From NCBI RefSeq assembly GCF_048553275.1, contig NZ_JBLZMW010000001.1, positions 434,001-498,000 of the forward strand: a stretch of 64,000 nucleotides of DNA. The letters are read 5' to 3'. The stretch is from Pacificoceanicola sp048553275 (lineage in GTDB: Bacteria > Pseudomonadota > Alphaproteobacteria > Rhodobacterales > Rhodobacteraceae). The translations under genes and the position numbers were made by a program. The notes under the pieces were generated by a model. The model was not told the DNA's origin, did no database searches, and saw only the letters and a list, made by a program, of their open reading frames with translations. Position 1 is the first letter of the stretch; each line of letters opens with the position of its first letter. Positions 23,838 through 32,888 of the stretch are shown here, one piece after another.

Positions 23838-25173
23838 GGGAAATCAGCGCCCCGAGATCGCTCATGAGGCTTTCGAAGATCGGGAAGGAGGTGGCGATGG
23901 GCTGGCCATCGTCGACGGACATGGGCTGTTCGGTGGCAAACCCCATGACAAGGAAGGCCATGGCGATGCGGTGATCAAGATGGCTTTGCGCCGTTATGCC
24001 TCCCGGCACGTCGCCGAAACCACGGCCATGCACGGTCCACCAGTCCTCGCCTTCGTCGACGGTGATCCCGGCGGCGCGCAGGCCCACGGCCATGGCGTCG
24101 ATGCGGTCGGATTCCTTGACCCGAAGCTCCTTGACGCCGGGCATGTGGGTCTTGCCGCTGGCGAACGCGGCAACGACCGAGAGCACCGGATATTCGTCGA
24201 TCATGCTGGCGGCACGTTCGGCGGGCACTTCGATCCCCTTGAGATCAGGGGAGAATTTCGCGCGCAGATCGGCGACCGGCTCGCCGCCTTCCTCGCGCAT
24301 GTTCTCAAAGGTGAGGTCCGCGCCCATGTCCTGCAGGGTAAAGAACAGGCCCGCGCGGGTCGGGTTTAGGCCGATGTTGGGCACCAGAACGTCGGAGCCT
24401 TCGGTGATCAGCGCGGCGCAGACCGGGAAGGCGGCGGAGGAGGGATCGCGCGGAACGATGATCGTTTGCGGCGTGAATTCCGGGCGGCCCTGCAGGGTGA
24501 TGACGCGGCCGTCCTCGGTGTCCTCGGTCGTGATCGTGGCACCAAAGCCCGCCAGCATCCGCTCGGAATGATCGCGTGTGGCTTCGCGTTCGATCACCAC
24601 GGTCTCGCCCGGCGCATTGAGACCGGCGAGCAGCACGGCGGATTTCACCTGGGCCGATGGCACCGGCGTGGCATAGCGCACGGGAAGGGGGTCTTTCGCG
24701 CCGACAATGGTCATCGGCAGGCGCCCGCCGGATCGGCCGTAGGCCTTCGCTCCGAATAGCGCGAGTGGATCGGTGACCCGCGCCATGGGGCGTTTGTTCA
24801 GGCTGGCATCGCCGGTGAATGTGGCCACGATCGGAGAGGTCGCCATCGCGCCCATGATCAGCCGGACCCCGGTGCCGGAGTTGCCGCAATCAATGACGGT
24901 CCCGGGCTCGGCAAAGCCGCCCACGCCGACGCCATGGACATGCCATGTCTCGCCGCGTTTCTCGATATCCGCGCCGAAGGCCTGCATCGCCTTGGCAGTG
25001 TCGAGCACGTCCTGCCCTTCAAGCAGGCCGGTGACCTTGGTCTCTCCGACGGTCATGGCCCCCAGGATCAGGCTGCGGTGCGAAATCGACTTGTCGCCGG
25101 GCACATGCGCCTCGCCCTTGAGCGGACCGCTTTTGCGGGATGTCATCGGAATAGGTGTGCCGTGCGCGGACAT
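23830..25173 (-). CDS. aroA: 3-phosphoshikimate 1-carboxyvinyltransferase (EPSP synthase)
   Basis: Joins shikimate-3-phosphate and phosphoenolpyruvate in aromatic amino-acid synthesis. The start at 25173 is preceded by GGAGG 5 bases away. The 447-residue product has the two repeated halves: GDKSISHRSLILGA with substrate Lys and Ser, IDCGNSGTGVRLIMGA, SAQVKSAVLLAGL, PRDPSSAAFPVCAA, and LRVKESDRI. The PEP-contacting Gly of NSGTG is retained, unlike the alanine of the CP4-type glyphosate-tolerant form. It heads a unit ending in cmk. Confidence 0.96.
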   Translation of the reverse strand: MSAHGTPIPMTSRKSGPLKGEAHVPGDKSISHRSLILGAMTVGETKVTGLLEGQDVLDTAKAMQAFGADIEKRGETWHVHGVGVGGFAEPGTVIDCGNSGTGVRLIMGAMATSPIVATFTGDASLNKRPMARVTDPLALFGAKAYGRSGGRLPMTIVGAKDPLPVRYATPVPSAQVKSAVLLAGLNAPGETVVIEREATRDHSERMLAGFGATITTEDTEDGRVITLQGRPEFTPQTIIVPRDPSSAAFPVCAALITEGSDVLVPNIGLNPTRAGLFFTLQDMGADLTFENMREEGGEPVADLRAKFSPDLKGIEVPAERAASMIDEYPVLSVVAAFASGKTHMPGVKELRVKESDRIDAMAVGLRAAGITVDEGEDWWTVHGRGFGDVPGGITAQSHLDHRIAMAFLVMGFATEQPMSVDDGQPIATSFPIFESLMSDLGALISRD

Positions 25174-25284
25174 GAAACCTCCAGAACTGCTCGCTGCCTG
25201 ATAAACGCTGCTGGTGTGAGCGTCCAGACTGCGTTTTTTCCCAGTCGCATTCCGGGCATGTCTGTAGTGCGCAACGCGCGTTGT

Positions 25285-26013
25285 TCAGCCCTTGCGGCGG
25301 AAGGTCATGTAGTGCGGCGTGCGACCCTCGCGGAGCGCCTTTTGCTCATAGCGCGTCGAGAGCCAGTCGGTCCACGGCTTGCGCCAGTCATCCGGCCCTT
25401 CGGCAAGCCATTCAAATCCGGCCTTCGGCACTTCCAGCATGGTCTGGCGCACATAGTCGGGAATATCTGTCGCCACGCGGAATTCCGCGCCGGGCTGCAG
25501 CACCCGGGCCAGTGGTTCGAGGTGCTCCTGCGTCACGAAGCGCCGCTTGTGATGGCGTTTCTTTGGCCAGGGGTCGGGATACAGCAGGAAGGCCTTGGCC
25601 ACCGATTTCTCCGGCAGCACGTCGAACAGATTGCGCACATCGCCCGGATGCACCCGCAGGTTCGTGACCCCGGACTTGCGGATCTTGCCCAATAGCATGG
25701 CGACGCCGTTGAGAAACGGCTCGCAGCCGATGATTCCGATGTCGGGATAGGTCTGCGCCTGATGCACGAGATGCTCGCCGCCGCCAAAGCCGATCTCCAG
25801 CCACAGCGGTTTGCCCTCGAAAAGCGTCTGGACATCCAACGGATCGCGGTCCGGGTTTACGTCCCAATCCACGGCCCCGGGCGAGAGCGCGTCGAGGTCC
25901 TCCTGCAGGTAGGCTTCCTGCGCGGGTTTGAGGGTCTTGCCCTTCACGCGGCCATAGAAGTTGCGCCACGGCGCGTCGGGATGTTTGTTCGAGGTGGTCA
26001 TGGCCGCGCTCAT
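25285..26013 (-). CDS. trmB: tRNA (guanine-N7-)-methyltransferase
   Basis: Methylates G46 of tRNAs using S-adenosylmethionine, made by metK just upstream on the same strand. The 242-residue product has NFYGRVKGKTL at the start, the SAM-binding LEIGFGGGEHLVHQA, IGCEPFLNGVAMLLGK, and the LLYPDPWPKKRHHKRRFV substrate loop. Start is at 26013; an in-frame ATG at 26001 is also possible. Confidence 0.95.
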   Translation of the reverse strand: MSAAMTTSNKHPDAPWRNFYGRVKGKTLKPAQEAYLQEDLDALSPGAVDWDVNPDRDPLDVQTLFEGKPLWLEIGFGGGEHLVHQAQTYPDIGIIGCEPFLNGVAMLLGKIRKSGVTNLRVHPGDVRNLFDVLPEKSVAKAFLLYPDPWPKKRHHKRRFVTQEHLEPLARVLQPGAEFRVATDIPDYVRQTMLEVPKAGFEWLAEGPDDWRKPWTDWLSTRYEQKALREGRTPHYMTFRRKG

Positions 26014-26159
26014 AGCGCGGGGGCGGCGCCTTGGGCAAGGGGCTTACGCAAGGCGCTCCGCCGTATGCCCTCGTTCAGGGAAACAGCGCTGGGGCGCACC
26101 CGTCTTTGGTCCCAAAATACCTCGGGGATGAATTGGCCGCAGGCCAAGAAGGGGCGGCG

Positions 26160-26215
26160 CCCCTTCGGGCGCGTTTCTGAAAGAAACGCGCCGGTCGCCG
26201 CCGTCAGGCGGCGAA
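26160..26215. terminator. hairpins after metK
   Basis: Downstream of the metK stop (minus strand) lie a near-perfect palindrome GCGCGTTTCT...AGAAACGCGC and a second stem of GCCGCC/GGCGGC type. No U-run follows, so Rho-independent termination is uncertain. The same kind of GC hairpin recurs in other gaps of the window. Confidence 0.4.
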
Positions 26216-26220
26216 AGCCC

Positions 26221-27399
26221 TCAGACCGCCTTCTTCAGCGCTTCGACCAGGTCGGTCTTTTCCCAGGAAAAGCCGCCATCCGCGCTCGGCGCGCGGCCAA
26301 AGTGGCCGTAGGCGGCGGTGCGCGCATAGATCGGCTTGTTCAGCTCAAGGTGGGTGCGAATGCCGCGCGGCGTCAGGTCCATGACCTTCGGAATGGCGCG
26401 TTCGATCTCCGAGGGGGAGACCTCGTCCGTGCCGTGGGTGTCGACGTAGATCGACAGCGGACTGGCGACGCCGATGGCGTAGGACAGCTGCACGGTGCAG
26501 CGCTCCGCCATCCCGGCGGCGACGACGTTCTTGGCAAGATAGCGCGCGGCATAGGCGGCAGAGCGGTCGACCTTGGTCGGATCCTTGCCGGAGAAGGCAC
26601 CGCCGCCGTGGGGCGCGGCGCCGCCGTATGTGTCCACGATGATCTTGCGCCCGGTCAGGCCAGCATCGCCATCGGGGCCGCCGATGACGAATTTGCCGGT
26701 CGGGTTCACGTGCCACACGGTCTCGGCCGAGAGCCAGCCTTCGGGCAGGGTCTCGGTGATGTAGGGGGTGACGAGGGCGCGGATGTCCTCGGAGGTCAGG
26801 CTCTCGTCGAGGTGCTGGGTCGAGAGCACCACGGATGTCACGCCAACCGGCTTGCCGTTTTCATACCGCACGGAAAGCTGGGATTTCGCATCCGGGCCGA
26901 GCGCCGGTTCGGTGCCGTTCTTGCGCACTTCGGCGAGCCGCCGCAGGATCGCGTGGGAGAACTGGATCGGCGCGGGCATGAGCGCGTCGGTTTCATTCGT
27001 GGCATAGCCGAACATGATGCCCTGATCGCCTGCGCCCTCGTCGCCGCGTTCGCCGGTCACGCCCTGCGCGATATGCGCGGATTGTTCGTGCAGCAGGTTG
27101 GTGATCTCTACCGTCTGGTGGTGGAACTTGTCTTGCTCATAGCCGATGTCCTTGATGCAGGCGCGGGTGATGTCGGGGATCGCCGCCATGTATTCGGCCA
27201 GCTTGGCCTGATCGGTGAGGCCGACTTCGCCGCCGATCACGACGCGGTTCGTGGTGGCAAAGGTCTCGCAGGCCACGCGGGCAAGCGGATCTTCGGCCAG
27301 AAGCGCGTCGAGAACCGCGTCCGAGATGCGGTCGCAGACCTTGTCCGGGTGGCCTTCGGAGACGGACTCGGAGGTGAAGATGTAATTCTGACGGGACAT
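26221..27399 (-). CDS. metK: S-adenosylmethionine synthetase
   Basis: Makes SAM from methionine and ATP. The product from the ATG at 27399 is 392 residues and starts MSRQNYIFTSESVSEGHPDK; the longer frame to 27429 runs through the riboswitch and is rejected. Signature motifs are GAGDQGIMFGYA, the Lys-containing GGGAFSGKDPTKVDRSAAY, and the HPDK loop. Its leader holds a SAM/SAH riboswitch whose 3' end includes the ribosome binding site, so synthesis should fall when SAM is high. Confidence 0.97.
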   Translation of the reverse strand: MSRQNYIFTSESVSEGHPDKVCDRISDAVLDALLAEDPLARVACETFATTNRVVIGGEVGLTDQAKLAEYMAAIPDITRACIKDIGYEQDKFHHQTVEITNLLHEQSAHIAQGVTGERGDEGAGDQGIMFGYATNETDALMPAPIQFSHAILRRLAEVRKNGTEPALGPDAKSQLSVRYENGKPVGVTSVVLSTQHLDESLTSEDIRALVTPYITETLPEGWLSAETVWHVNPTGKFVIGGPDGDAGLTGRKIIVDTYGGAAPHGGGAFSGKDPTKVDRSAAYAARYLAKNVVAAGMAERCTVQLSYAIGVASPLSIYVDTHGTDEVSPSEIERAIPKVMDLTPRGIRTHLELNKPIYARTAAYGHFGRAPSADGGFSWEKTDLVEALKKAV

Positions 27400-27405
27400 G
27401 GGAAG

Positions 27406-27448
27406 TGCTCCATTGGGGTTCGCCGTCACGCCAGGAAGCCGTTGTGAC
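27406..27448 (-). promoter_or_regulatory. SAM/SAH riboswitch in the metK leader
   Basis: On the minus strand the sequence runs GTCACAACGGCTTCC then TGGCGTGAC, a short loop, and AATGGAGCA. This is the conserved core of the SAM/SAH riboswitch class known from metK leaders of Rhodobacterales: a GTCAC/GTGAC stem with pseudoknot pairing to the ribosome-binding segment. GGAG lies 8 bases before the metK ATG, so ligand binding would hide the binding site and reduce translation. Confidence 0.9.
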
Positions 27449-27490
27449 GGGATTTCAGTGCCTCTGCGTTACGCGCAGGGCCAAGGGGGG

Positions 27491-29011
27491 TCAACGGGAT
27501 TTGCGGGTTTCGAGACGGAATAGCACAGCGGTGGCCAGAAGAAGTAACAGGAGCCATGGTAGATCGCCCGTTCGTGAAAAAATCGTTAAGCGTGCGGGCG
27601 GTGGCAGGGGGGCGTCAACAAACCCGGCCTCGCCGAGGGGCAGGGCGGCGATGGTGCGCCCGCCGCCGTCGATCATCGCCGAGACGCCCGTATTCGCCGC
27701 CCGCAGCAGCGGTAGACCCTGTTCTATGGCGCGGATGCGGGCCTGCGCGAGATGTTGATAAGGGCCGGACCATGTGCCGAACCACGCGTCGTTGGTGATC
27801 TGCAGCAGGACGTCCGGCCGTTCCGGCGCGCGGTGGACATCCTGTGCAAAGACCGCTTCGTAGCAGATCAGCGGCAGTGCCTTGCCGAGCGGGCCGAGGT
27901 TGATCAGCTGTGGGCCGGGCCCGGCGCTGTAGCCACCCTCGGCACGGGCGGCGAGCCCGGCGACGTTGAAGCGTTTGAAGAGCGCGGCGGCGGGCATGTA
28001 TTCGCCGAACGGCACGAGGTGGTGCTTGTCATAGACCTGTGCCACGTCGCCATAGCCGTCGAGTACGGCAAGGGAGTTGAACCAGTTGGTGCCATCGGTG
28101 CGTTGAATGCCGACAACGACCGGCGCGCCCTGCGCCGCGTCGGTGATGGTCTCGAAAGCGCTGCCCGCGTTGTGCAGGAGGGTCGGCACGGCAGTTTCCG
28201 GCCAGACGATGAGCGCGGGACGGGCGGCGCCGGGCGCGGGGGGCGCGGCGGTGAAATCGACCTGCCGCTGGAAGAAGATCGGGATCAGCGTCCGGTCCCA
28301 TTTTTCGTGCTGGGCTGCGTTGGGCTGGATCAGGCGGACGATCGGACGGCCGGTCAGGTCCTGTGTGGGCGGTGTCAGGGCATAGCCGCCGGCGAGCAGG
28401 GCGATCAGGCCAAGACCCGGCGCAGCGAGGGTTTTCGCGGACGGAGCGGCCAGGGCCTGGGCGGCGAGGGCGGCAAGGCAGAGCGTCGCGAAAGTGAGGC
28501 CCTGCGAGCCGATGACCGACACCCACTGGATCGCCGGGGTCGGCTCCCAGAGATACCCCACAAGACCCCAGGGAAACCCGGTGAGCACATAGCTGCGGGC
28601 GAGTTCGGCACCGGCCCAGTAGAGCACCAGCTTGGGCAGAAGCCCGGTCCGGGCCTGTCCTGCGCCCCAGAAGGCCAGCGCCCAGAACAGCGCCAGACCA
28701 CCCGCGAGCCCGACGAGCCCGAAGGGCGCCATCCAGCCGGTTTCGGCCACATCCACAAGGAACGGCTCGACGATCCATCCCATCGACAAACCGAAGTAAC
28801 CAAGCCCAAAGGCCCAGCCGGTGCCTGCGGCGGTGACGCCGCCGGGGCTGCGCGGAAAGAGCCAGAAAATACCGATCAATCCGGCGAGTGAGAGAAACCA
28901 CGCATCGTAGGGCGCAGCGCCCAGACCCATGAGCACTCCGAAGCCAAGGGCCAGCGGCAGCCGCATCCGGCGCGGAAGCGGGCGTGTCCGGCCCGGGGCG
29001 GTCTCAAGCAT
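27491..29011 (-). CDS. lnt: apolipoprotein N-acyltransferase
   Basis: Adds the third acyl chain to lipoproteins in the inner membrane. From the ATG at 29011, one base after the stop of the CBS gene, the product is 506 residues. Several N-terminal transmembrane helices precede a nitrilase-fold domain with catalytic Glu in IVWPETAVPTLL, a Lys in the EYMPAA region loop, and catalytic Cys in LICYEAVF. Further helices close the C-terminus. The longer frame to 29248 overlaps the neighbour and lacks sense. Confidence 0.94.
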   Translation of the reverse strand: MLETAPGRTRPLPRRMRLPLALGFGVLMGLGAAPYDAWFLSLAGLIGIFWLFPRSPGGVTAAGTGWAFGLGYFGLSMGWIVEPFLVDVAETGWMAPFGLVGLAGGLALFWALAFWGAGQARTGLLPKLVLYWAGAELARSYVLTGFPWGLVGYLWEPTPAIQWVSVIGSQGLTFATLCLAALAAQALAAPSAKTLAAPGLGLIALLAGGYALTPPTQDLTGRPIVRLIQPNAAQHEKWDRTLIPIFFQRQVDFTAAPPAPGAARPALIVWPETAVPTLLHNAGSAFETITDAAQGAPVVVGIQRTDGTNWFNSLAVLDGYGDVAQVYDKHHLVPFGEYMPAAALFKRFNVAGLAARAEGGYSAGPGPQLINLGPLGKALPLICYEAVFAQDVHRAPERPDVLLQITNDAWFGTWSGPYQHLAQARIRAIEQGLPLLRAANTGVSAMIDGGGRTIAALPLGEAGFVDAPLPPPARLTIFSRTGDLPWLLLLLLATAVLFRLETRKSR

Positions 29012-29012
29012 G

Positions 29013-29996
29013 TCAGGCCTCAGGGCGGTCCGCAGCAGGCGCCGCCGCGCTGGCGGCAGGGGCCGACGGGGCAGTGGCACTGGTGGCCGAGGGCGGCGTG
29101 GCCGCAGGCGTACCGGGCAGCCGCACACGCAGACGCTTGATACGGCGGGGATCTGCGTCGACCACCTCGAAGTCGATGCCTTCGGGATGGCGCACGACCT
29201 CACCACGCGCGGGCACGTGACCGGCGAGCATGAAGACCAGACCGCCAAGGGTGTCGATCTCTTCCTCGTCGATTTCCTCGTGCTCGGTCAGCGCCATGCC
29301 CAGCTCGGCCTCGAAGTCCGTGAGCGGCGTTTTGGCCAGCACAAGATAGCAGCCGCTGCGCTCGCGGGTCCACAGGTCGGCCTCGTCGGTGTCGTGTTCG
29401 TCCTCGATCTCGCCGATAACCTGTTCGATCAGATCCTCGATGGTCACAAGCCCGTCCACGCCGCCGTATTCGTCGATCACCAGCGCCATGTGACGCCGCT
29501 CTGTCTGCATCTTCGTGAGCAGCACGCCGATGGGCATCGACGGCGGCACGAAGAGCAGCGGGCGCGCCATGCGGCGCAGATTGAAGCGCTGCCCGGTACT
29601 GCCAAGGCCGTAGCTCAGGGCAAAATCCTTGAGGTGCGCCATGCCGATGGGGTTGTCGAGCGTGCCGTCGAACACCGGAATCCGGGTCAGGCCGCTGTCG
29701 CGGAACACCTGGACCAGATCGTCCTTGGTGATGGTGGCGGGCACCGCGACAATCTCTGCCTTGGGGATGGCGACATCCTCGACGCGCATACGGCGGAGGT
29801 TGATCATGCCATGGCGTGGCCGCTCGGGGGCGTGGGTCGCAGTTCCGTTGGTGCCGGGCGTGGTTTCGCTCTCGCCGCCGCCGACCCATCCCATGAACCG
29901 CCGGATGAATCCATGGCCCTCGGTCTCGTTGCCGTTTGTATCACTCGTGTCTTGCGCGCTTTGCGCCGCGTTAGACGAATCGTCGCTGTCGCCCAT
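29013..29996 (-). CDS. CBS-domain and transporter-associated-domain protein (CorC/hemolysin C family)
   Basis: A 327-residue cytoplasmic protein. A low-complexity Ser/Thr/Gly start is followed by two CBS domains (about 70-205; TRIPVFDGTLDNPIGMAHL and HMALVIDEYGGVDGLVTIED) and a CorC/HlyC domain (LDFEAEL-like segment; DTLGGLVFMLAGHVPARGE). The last 40 residues are Ala/Pro/Ser-rich. It keeps the conserved position between ybeY and lnt. Family members are linked to magnesium and cobalt handling; the direct function is unsettled. Confidence 0.9.
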   Translation of the reverse strand: MGDSDDSSNAAQSAQDTSDTNGNETEGHGFIRRFMGWVGGGESETTPGTNGTATHAPERPRHGMINLRRMRVEDVAIPKAEIVAVPATITKDDLVQVFRDSGLTRIPVFDGTLDNPIGMAHLKDFALSYGLGSTGQRFNLRRMARPLLFVPPSMPIGVLLTKMQTERRHMALVIDEYGGVDGLVTIEDLIEQVIGEIEDEHDTDEADLWTRERSGCYLVLAKTPLTDFEAELGMALTEHEEIDEEEIDTLGGLVFMLAGHVPARGEVVRHPEGIDFEVVDADPRRIKRLRVRLPGTPAATPPSATSATAPSAPAASAAAPAADRPEA

Positions 29997-30020
29997 CTGT
30001 CCTGTTCATTTCTGTTTCAA

Positions 30021-30524
30021 TTAGAGGCTCTGAGGCCCATCACTCTCTCTATATGGGTCCGGAAGACCCATTTTGCCAAGTATCACGACTTCCAAGCTTT
30101 CCATTACCGTGGCATCCGCGTCACGGACATGATCATAGCCCAGTAAATGTAACACGGCGTGAACGATCAGATGCGTCACGTGGTCAGCCATCGGCTTGCC
30201 CTGTTCGTCCGCCTCGCGTTCGCAGGTCTCGAAGGCAATGGCAATATCGCCAAGCTCTTCCATCTCCGGTTCAAGCGGGTCTCCGCCGGGATCTTCGGCA
30301 GACAGATCCTCCGAGGGCCAGCTGAGCACGTTGGTCGGCGTCGGCTTGTCGCGGAACTGTGCGTTCAGCTCGGCGATGCGGGCATCGTCGCATCCCAGAA
30401 CGGCGATTTCGTGCTCTGTCTCGATCCCGAGATGGGAGAGAACCGCCCCCGCGGCGCGCTCCGCAAGTCCGGGCAGATCCGCGCGCGCCCAGCGGTCGTC
30501 TTCAAGGATGGTGTCGGTCAACAT
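30021..30524 (-). CDS. ybeY: endoribonuclease YbeY, 16S rRNA maturation factor
   Basis: A 167-residue zinc-dependent RNase that helps form the 3' end of 16S rRNA and survey ribosomes. The active-site motif HLIVHAVLHLLGYDH carries the three zinc-binding His. NVLSWPSED and DIAIAFETCEREADEQG are also family features. It sits between phoH and the CBS gene, the usual order. Confidence 0.95.
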   Translation of the reverse strand: MLTDTILEDDRWARADLPGLAERAAGAVLSHLGIETEHEIAVLGCDDARIAELNAQFRDKPTPTNVLSWPSEDLSAEDPGGDPLEPEMEELGDIAIAFETCEREADEQGKPMADHVTHLIVHAVLHLLGYDHVRDADATVMESLEVVILGKMGLPDPYRESDGPQSL

Positions 30525-30627
30525 GACGCGCTCTTAGTCGACGCGGGGCAAGGCTGTCTTGTGCCGGATTGCCGCATGGGTCCGGGCGCGCCTGTCGCCC
30601 GGGATGTGGCCCGGTCCGCTTGCGCCC

Positions 30628-31611
30628 TCACGCGGTGCCTTCACCGTCCTTCTCATAGGCTTCGATGATCGCCGCAACGAGCGGGTGGCGCACGACATCC
30701 TTGGAGGTGAAATAATTGAAGGAGATCTTGGGGATGGCGTTGAGCAGACGCTCCGCATCCGCAAGTCCCGACGGCATGCCGCGCGGCAGGTCGACCTGGG
30801 TGCGGTCGCCGGTGATCACCATGCGTGAGCCTTCGCCCAGACGTGTCAGGAACATCTTCATCTGCATCGAAGTGGCGTTCTGCGCCTCATCGAGCACCAC
30901 GAAGGCATTCGACAGCGTACGGCCGCGCATGAAGGCAAGCGGCGCGATCTCGATCACCTTTTCCTCCATCATTTTCGCCAGCTGTTTGCCGGGCATGAAG
31001 TCGTTCAGCGCGTCATAGAGCGGCTGCATGTAGGGATCGACCTTGTCCTTCATGTCGCCGGGCAGGTAGCCGAGCTTTTCGCCCGCTTCGACCGCCGGGC
31101 GCGACAGGATGATCTTGTCCACCGCGCCGGTGATCAGCATGTTCACGCCAACCGCAACGGCCAGATACGTCTTGCCGGTGCCCGCCGGGCCGATGCCAAA
31201 GGCCAGCTCGTTTTGAAACAGCGCACGAACATAGGCCTTTTGCGCATCGGTGCGCGGCTCCACCAGCTTCTTGCGTGTCTTGATCTCCACCTTGCCGCCA
31301 CCGAACATTTCCAGCTGGCTTTCGGACTGGTCTTCGTCGTCGTCGTGCAGGCGGAACTGGCGGTCGATCTCGCCGCGACCGACCTCGCGGCCCTGTTCCA
31401 GGCGCTCGTAAAGGGCGCGGAGCACTTCTGTCGCCTCGGCCTGGGCTTCCGGCGTGCCGTGGATGGCGAGCTGATTGCCGCGTCGCAGGATCTGAACGCC
31501 GGTCCGGCTTTCGATGTCGGTGAGGTTGCGGTCATACTCGCCGCAAAGATCAATCAGCAAGCGATTGTCAGGGAATTCAAGGATGGCTTCGTTCAGGGTC
31601 GCCGTTGTCAC
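30628..31611 (-). CDS. phoH: PhoH-family ATPase
   Basis: A GTG start at 31611 is preferred: AGGAG lies 7 bases upstream and the product starts VTTATLNEAILEFPDN like relatives. At 327 residues, it has an N-terminal KH-like RNA-binding part (TGVQILRRGNQLAIHG) and a P-loop ATPase with Walker A GPAGTGKTY and Walker B FVVLDEAQNA. It is commonly co-located with ybeY, where it is thought to act in RNA metabolism. Downstream order phoH-ybeY-CBS-lnt is intact. Confidence 0.92.
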   Translation of the reverse strand: MTTATLNEAILEFPDNRLLIDLCGEYDRNLTDIESRTGVQILRRGNQLAIHGTPEAQAEATEVLRALYERLEQGREVGRGEIDRQFRLHDDDEDQSESQLEMFGGGKVEIKTRKKLVEPRTDAQKAYVRALFQNELAFGIGPAGTGKTYLAVAVGVNMLITGAVDKIILSRPAVEAGEKLGYLPGDMKDKVDPYMQPLYDALNDFMPGKQLAKMMEEKVIEIAPLAFMRGRTLSNAFVVLDEAQNATSMQMKMFLTRLGEGSRMVITGDRTQVDLPRGMPSGLADAERLLNAIPKISFNYFTSKDVVRHPLVAAIIEAYEKDGEGTA

Positions 31612-31753
31612 GCATCTCTCCTGCGAGTGTTGTCTATATATGGTGCCAACTGACCGCCCGTCGCGCAAGTCTGGAGAGCCAATTGTCACGCAATTGAAAC
31701 GAAAAAGGCCGCGCTTTGGTTGCGCGGCCTTTGAAATAAGCAGTCAGCTGCCG

Positions 31754-32062
31754 TCAGATCGGGTCGCCGATGATCGAGGTCGAGCCCTGCTTGAAATCGC
31801 CCTTGATCATAGTCGGGGGCGCGGTGCCGGAGCACACGGGCTTGCCGTATTTGTCGAGGCGCTGCGACAGGTAGCCCTCGACACCGTCATCAATGATCCA
31901 GTGGTCACAGCCGTTTGGATCCACCCAGATGCCTGCCTGCATCTTGCCAAGGTCGTCCTTGTCGAAGAAGTTGCGGTCCTGGCTCTTGTCCGGGCCGGCC
32001 GGATCACAGGCGCCAAGGGCACCCAGAAGAGCGAGCACGGCGAAGGGTTTGAATGCGTTCAT
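31754..32062 (-). CDS. small lipoprotein sharing a domain with the neighbouring OmpA-like protein
   Basis: From the ATG at 32062, a 102-residue lipoprotein with lipobox GALGAC and mature start CDPAGPDK. The central segment GIWVDPNGCDHWIIDDGVEG, continuing to the GKPVC Cys, matches a segment of the upstream OmpA-like protein at about 20 of 35 positions, including both Cys and the HW pair. It probably forms one disulfide-closed module. The gene lies 14 bases past the stop of the OmpA-like gene and is presumably co-transcribed. No function is known. Confidence 0.8.
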   Translation of the reverse strand: MNAFKPFAVLALLGALGACDPAGPDKSQDRNFFDKDDLGKMQAGIWVDPNGCDHWIIDDGVEGYLSQRLDKYGKPVCSGTAPPTMIKGDFKQGSTSIIGDPI

Positions 32063-32076
32063 GATCGTGTATCCCT

Positions 32077-32676
32077 TCAACGAATGCAGATGACTTCGAC
32101 GCGGCGGTTCTTGGCCATGCCGGCGGCGGTTCCATTGGTGGCCACGGGCCAGCGCTCGCCATAGCCGCGCACGTCGACGATGTTTGCGCCGATCGATTTG
32201 GCGACACGGGCGACGGACAGGGCACGGTTGAAGCTGAGCTTCATGTTATACTCGTCCGAAGCGCGGCTGTCGGTGTGGCCCGTGATGATGTAGGCCTGCG
32301 CCGAGGCGTTGCGGAAGAACTCCAGCAATTTGGCCTGACCGCTCTTGGAGATGCGGTAGCTGTCGGTGGCAAAGAACTGGTCGGTGTTCATCACGCCGCA
32401 GGTGTTGCCACGGTTGCACACCGGGATGCCCTTGCGGGTTACGTGGGGTGACATGTAGCCCTCGACGCCGTCATCCATGACCCAATGCTCACAGCCGTCC
32501 GGATCGATCCAGATGCCCGGAATATACTGTTCACCGTCGCCATTGGTGGCGTTCTGTGTGGAAATTATCGGTGTTCGCTGGTCGACCCCGTCGGCCATCA
32601 CCGGCGCGGTGGCCGAGATCCCCGTCAGGGCTGCCAACGCAAGTGCACCGATGGCTTTGGAAATGCTTTTCGCCAC
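32077..32676 (-). CDS. OmpA-family peptidoglycan-associated protein with a short shared N-terminal module
   Basis: A 199-residue protein with GTG start (GAGAGG upstream), a Sec signal (ending APVMA), the GIWIDPDGCEHWVMDDGVEG module at residues about 53-87, then a C-terminal OmpA domain with YIITGHTDSRASDEYNMKLS, NRALSVARVAKSIGA, VRGYGERWPVATNGTAAGMA and KNRRVEVICI. The OmpA domain binds peptidoglycan; the module is not one I recognise. The paired lipoprotein gene downstream carries the same module. Confidence 0.85.
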   Translation of the reverse strand: MAKSISKAIGALALAALTGISATAPVMADGVDQRTPIISTQNATNGDGEQYIPGIWIDPDGCEHWVMDDGVEGYMSPHVTRKGIPVCNRGNTCGVMNTDQFFATDSYRISKSGQAKLLEFFRNASAQAYIITGHTDSRASDEYNMKLSFNRALSVARVAKSIGANIVDVRGYGERWPVATNGTAAGMAKNRRVEVICIR

Positions 32677-32888
32677 AGCCTCTCGTCCCTCTTATTTGTT
32701 GTTTCCCCCTGCGCGCAGACCCAATTGGCAGCGGGCGCGCGCAAAATTACTATAATCAACACATTAGCAAACAACGGCCGCGTGTGAAGCGAAAAGGCGC
32801 GGGGGGCGTACCGGAAACGGAAACAATCCTCGCATTCTCGATGCGAAGCTATCGGCAATGGGATTTTCCGAGGCGCGGGAGGCCCTTA

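Noticed and set aside
25762..27447. 561-codon plus-strand open frame over metK and trmB
   Set aside because: Antisense shadow of metK with no recognisable domain.
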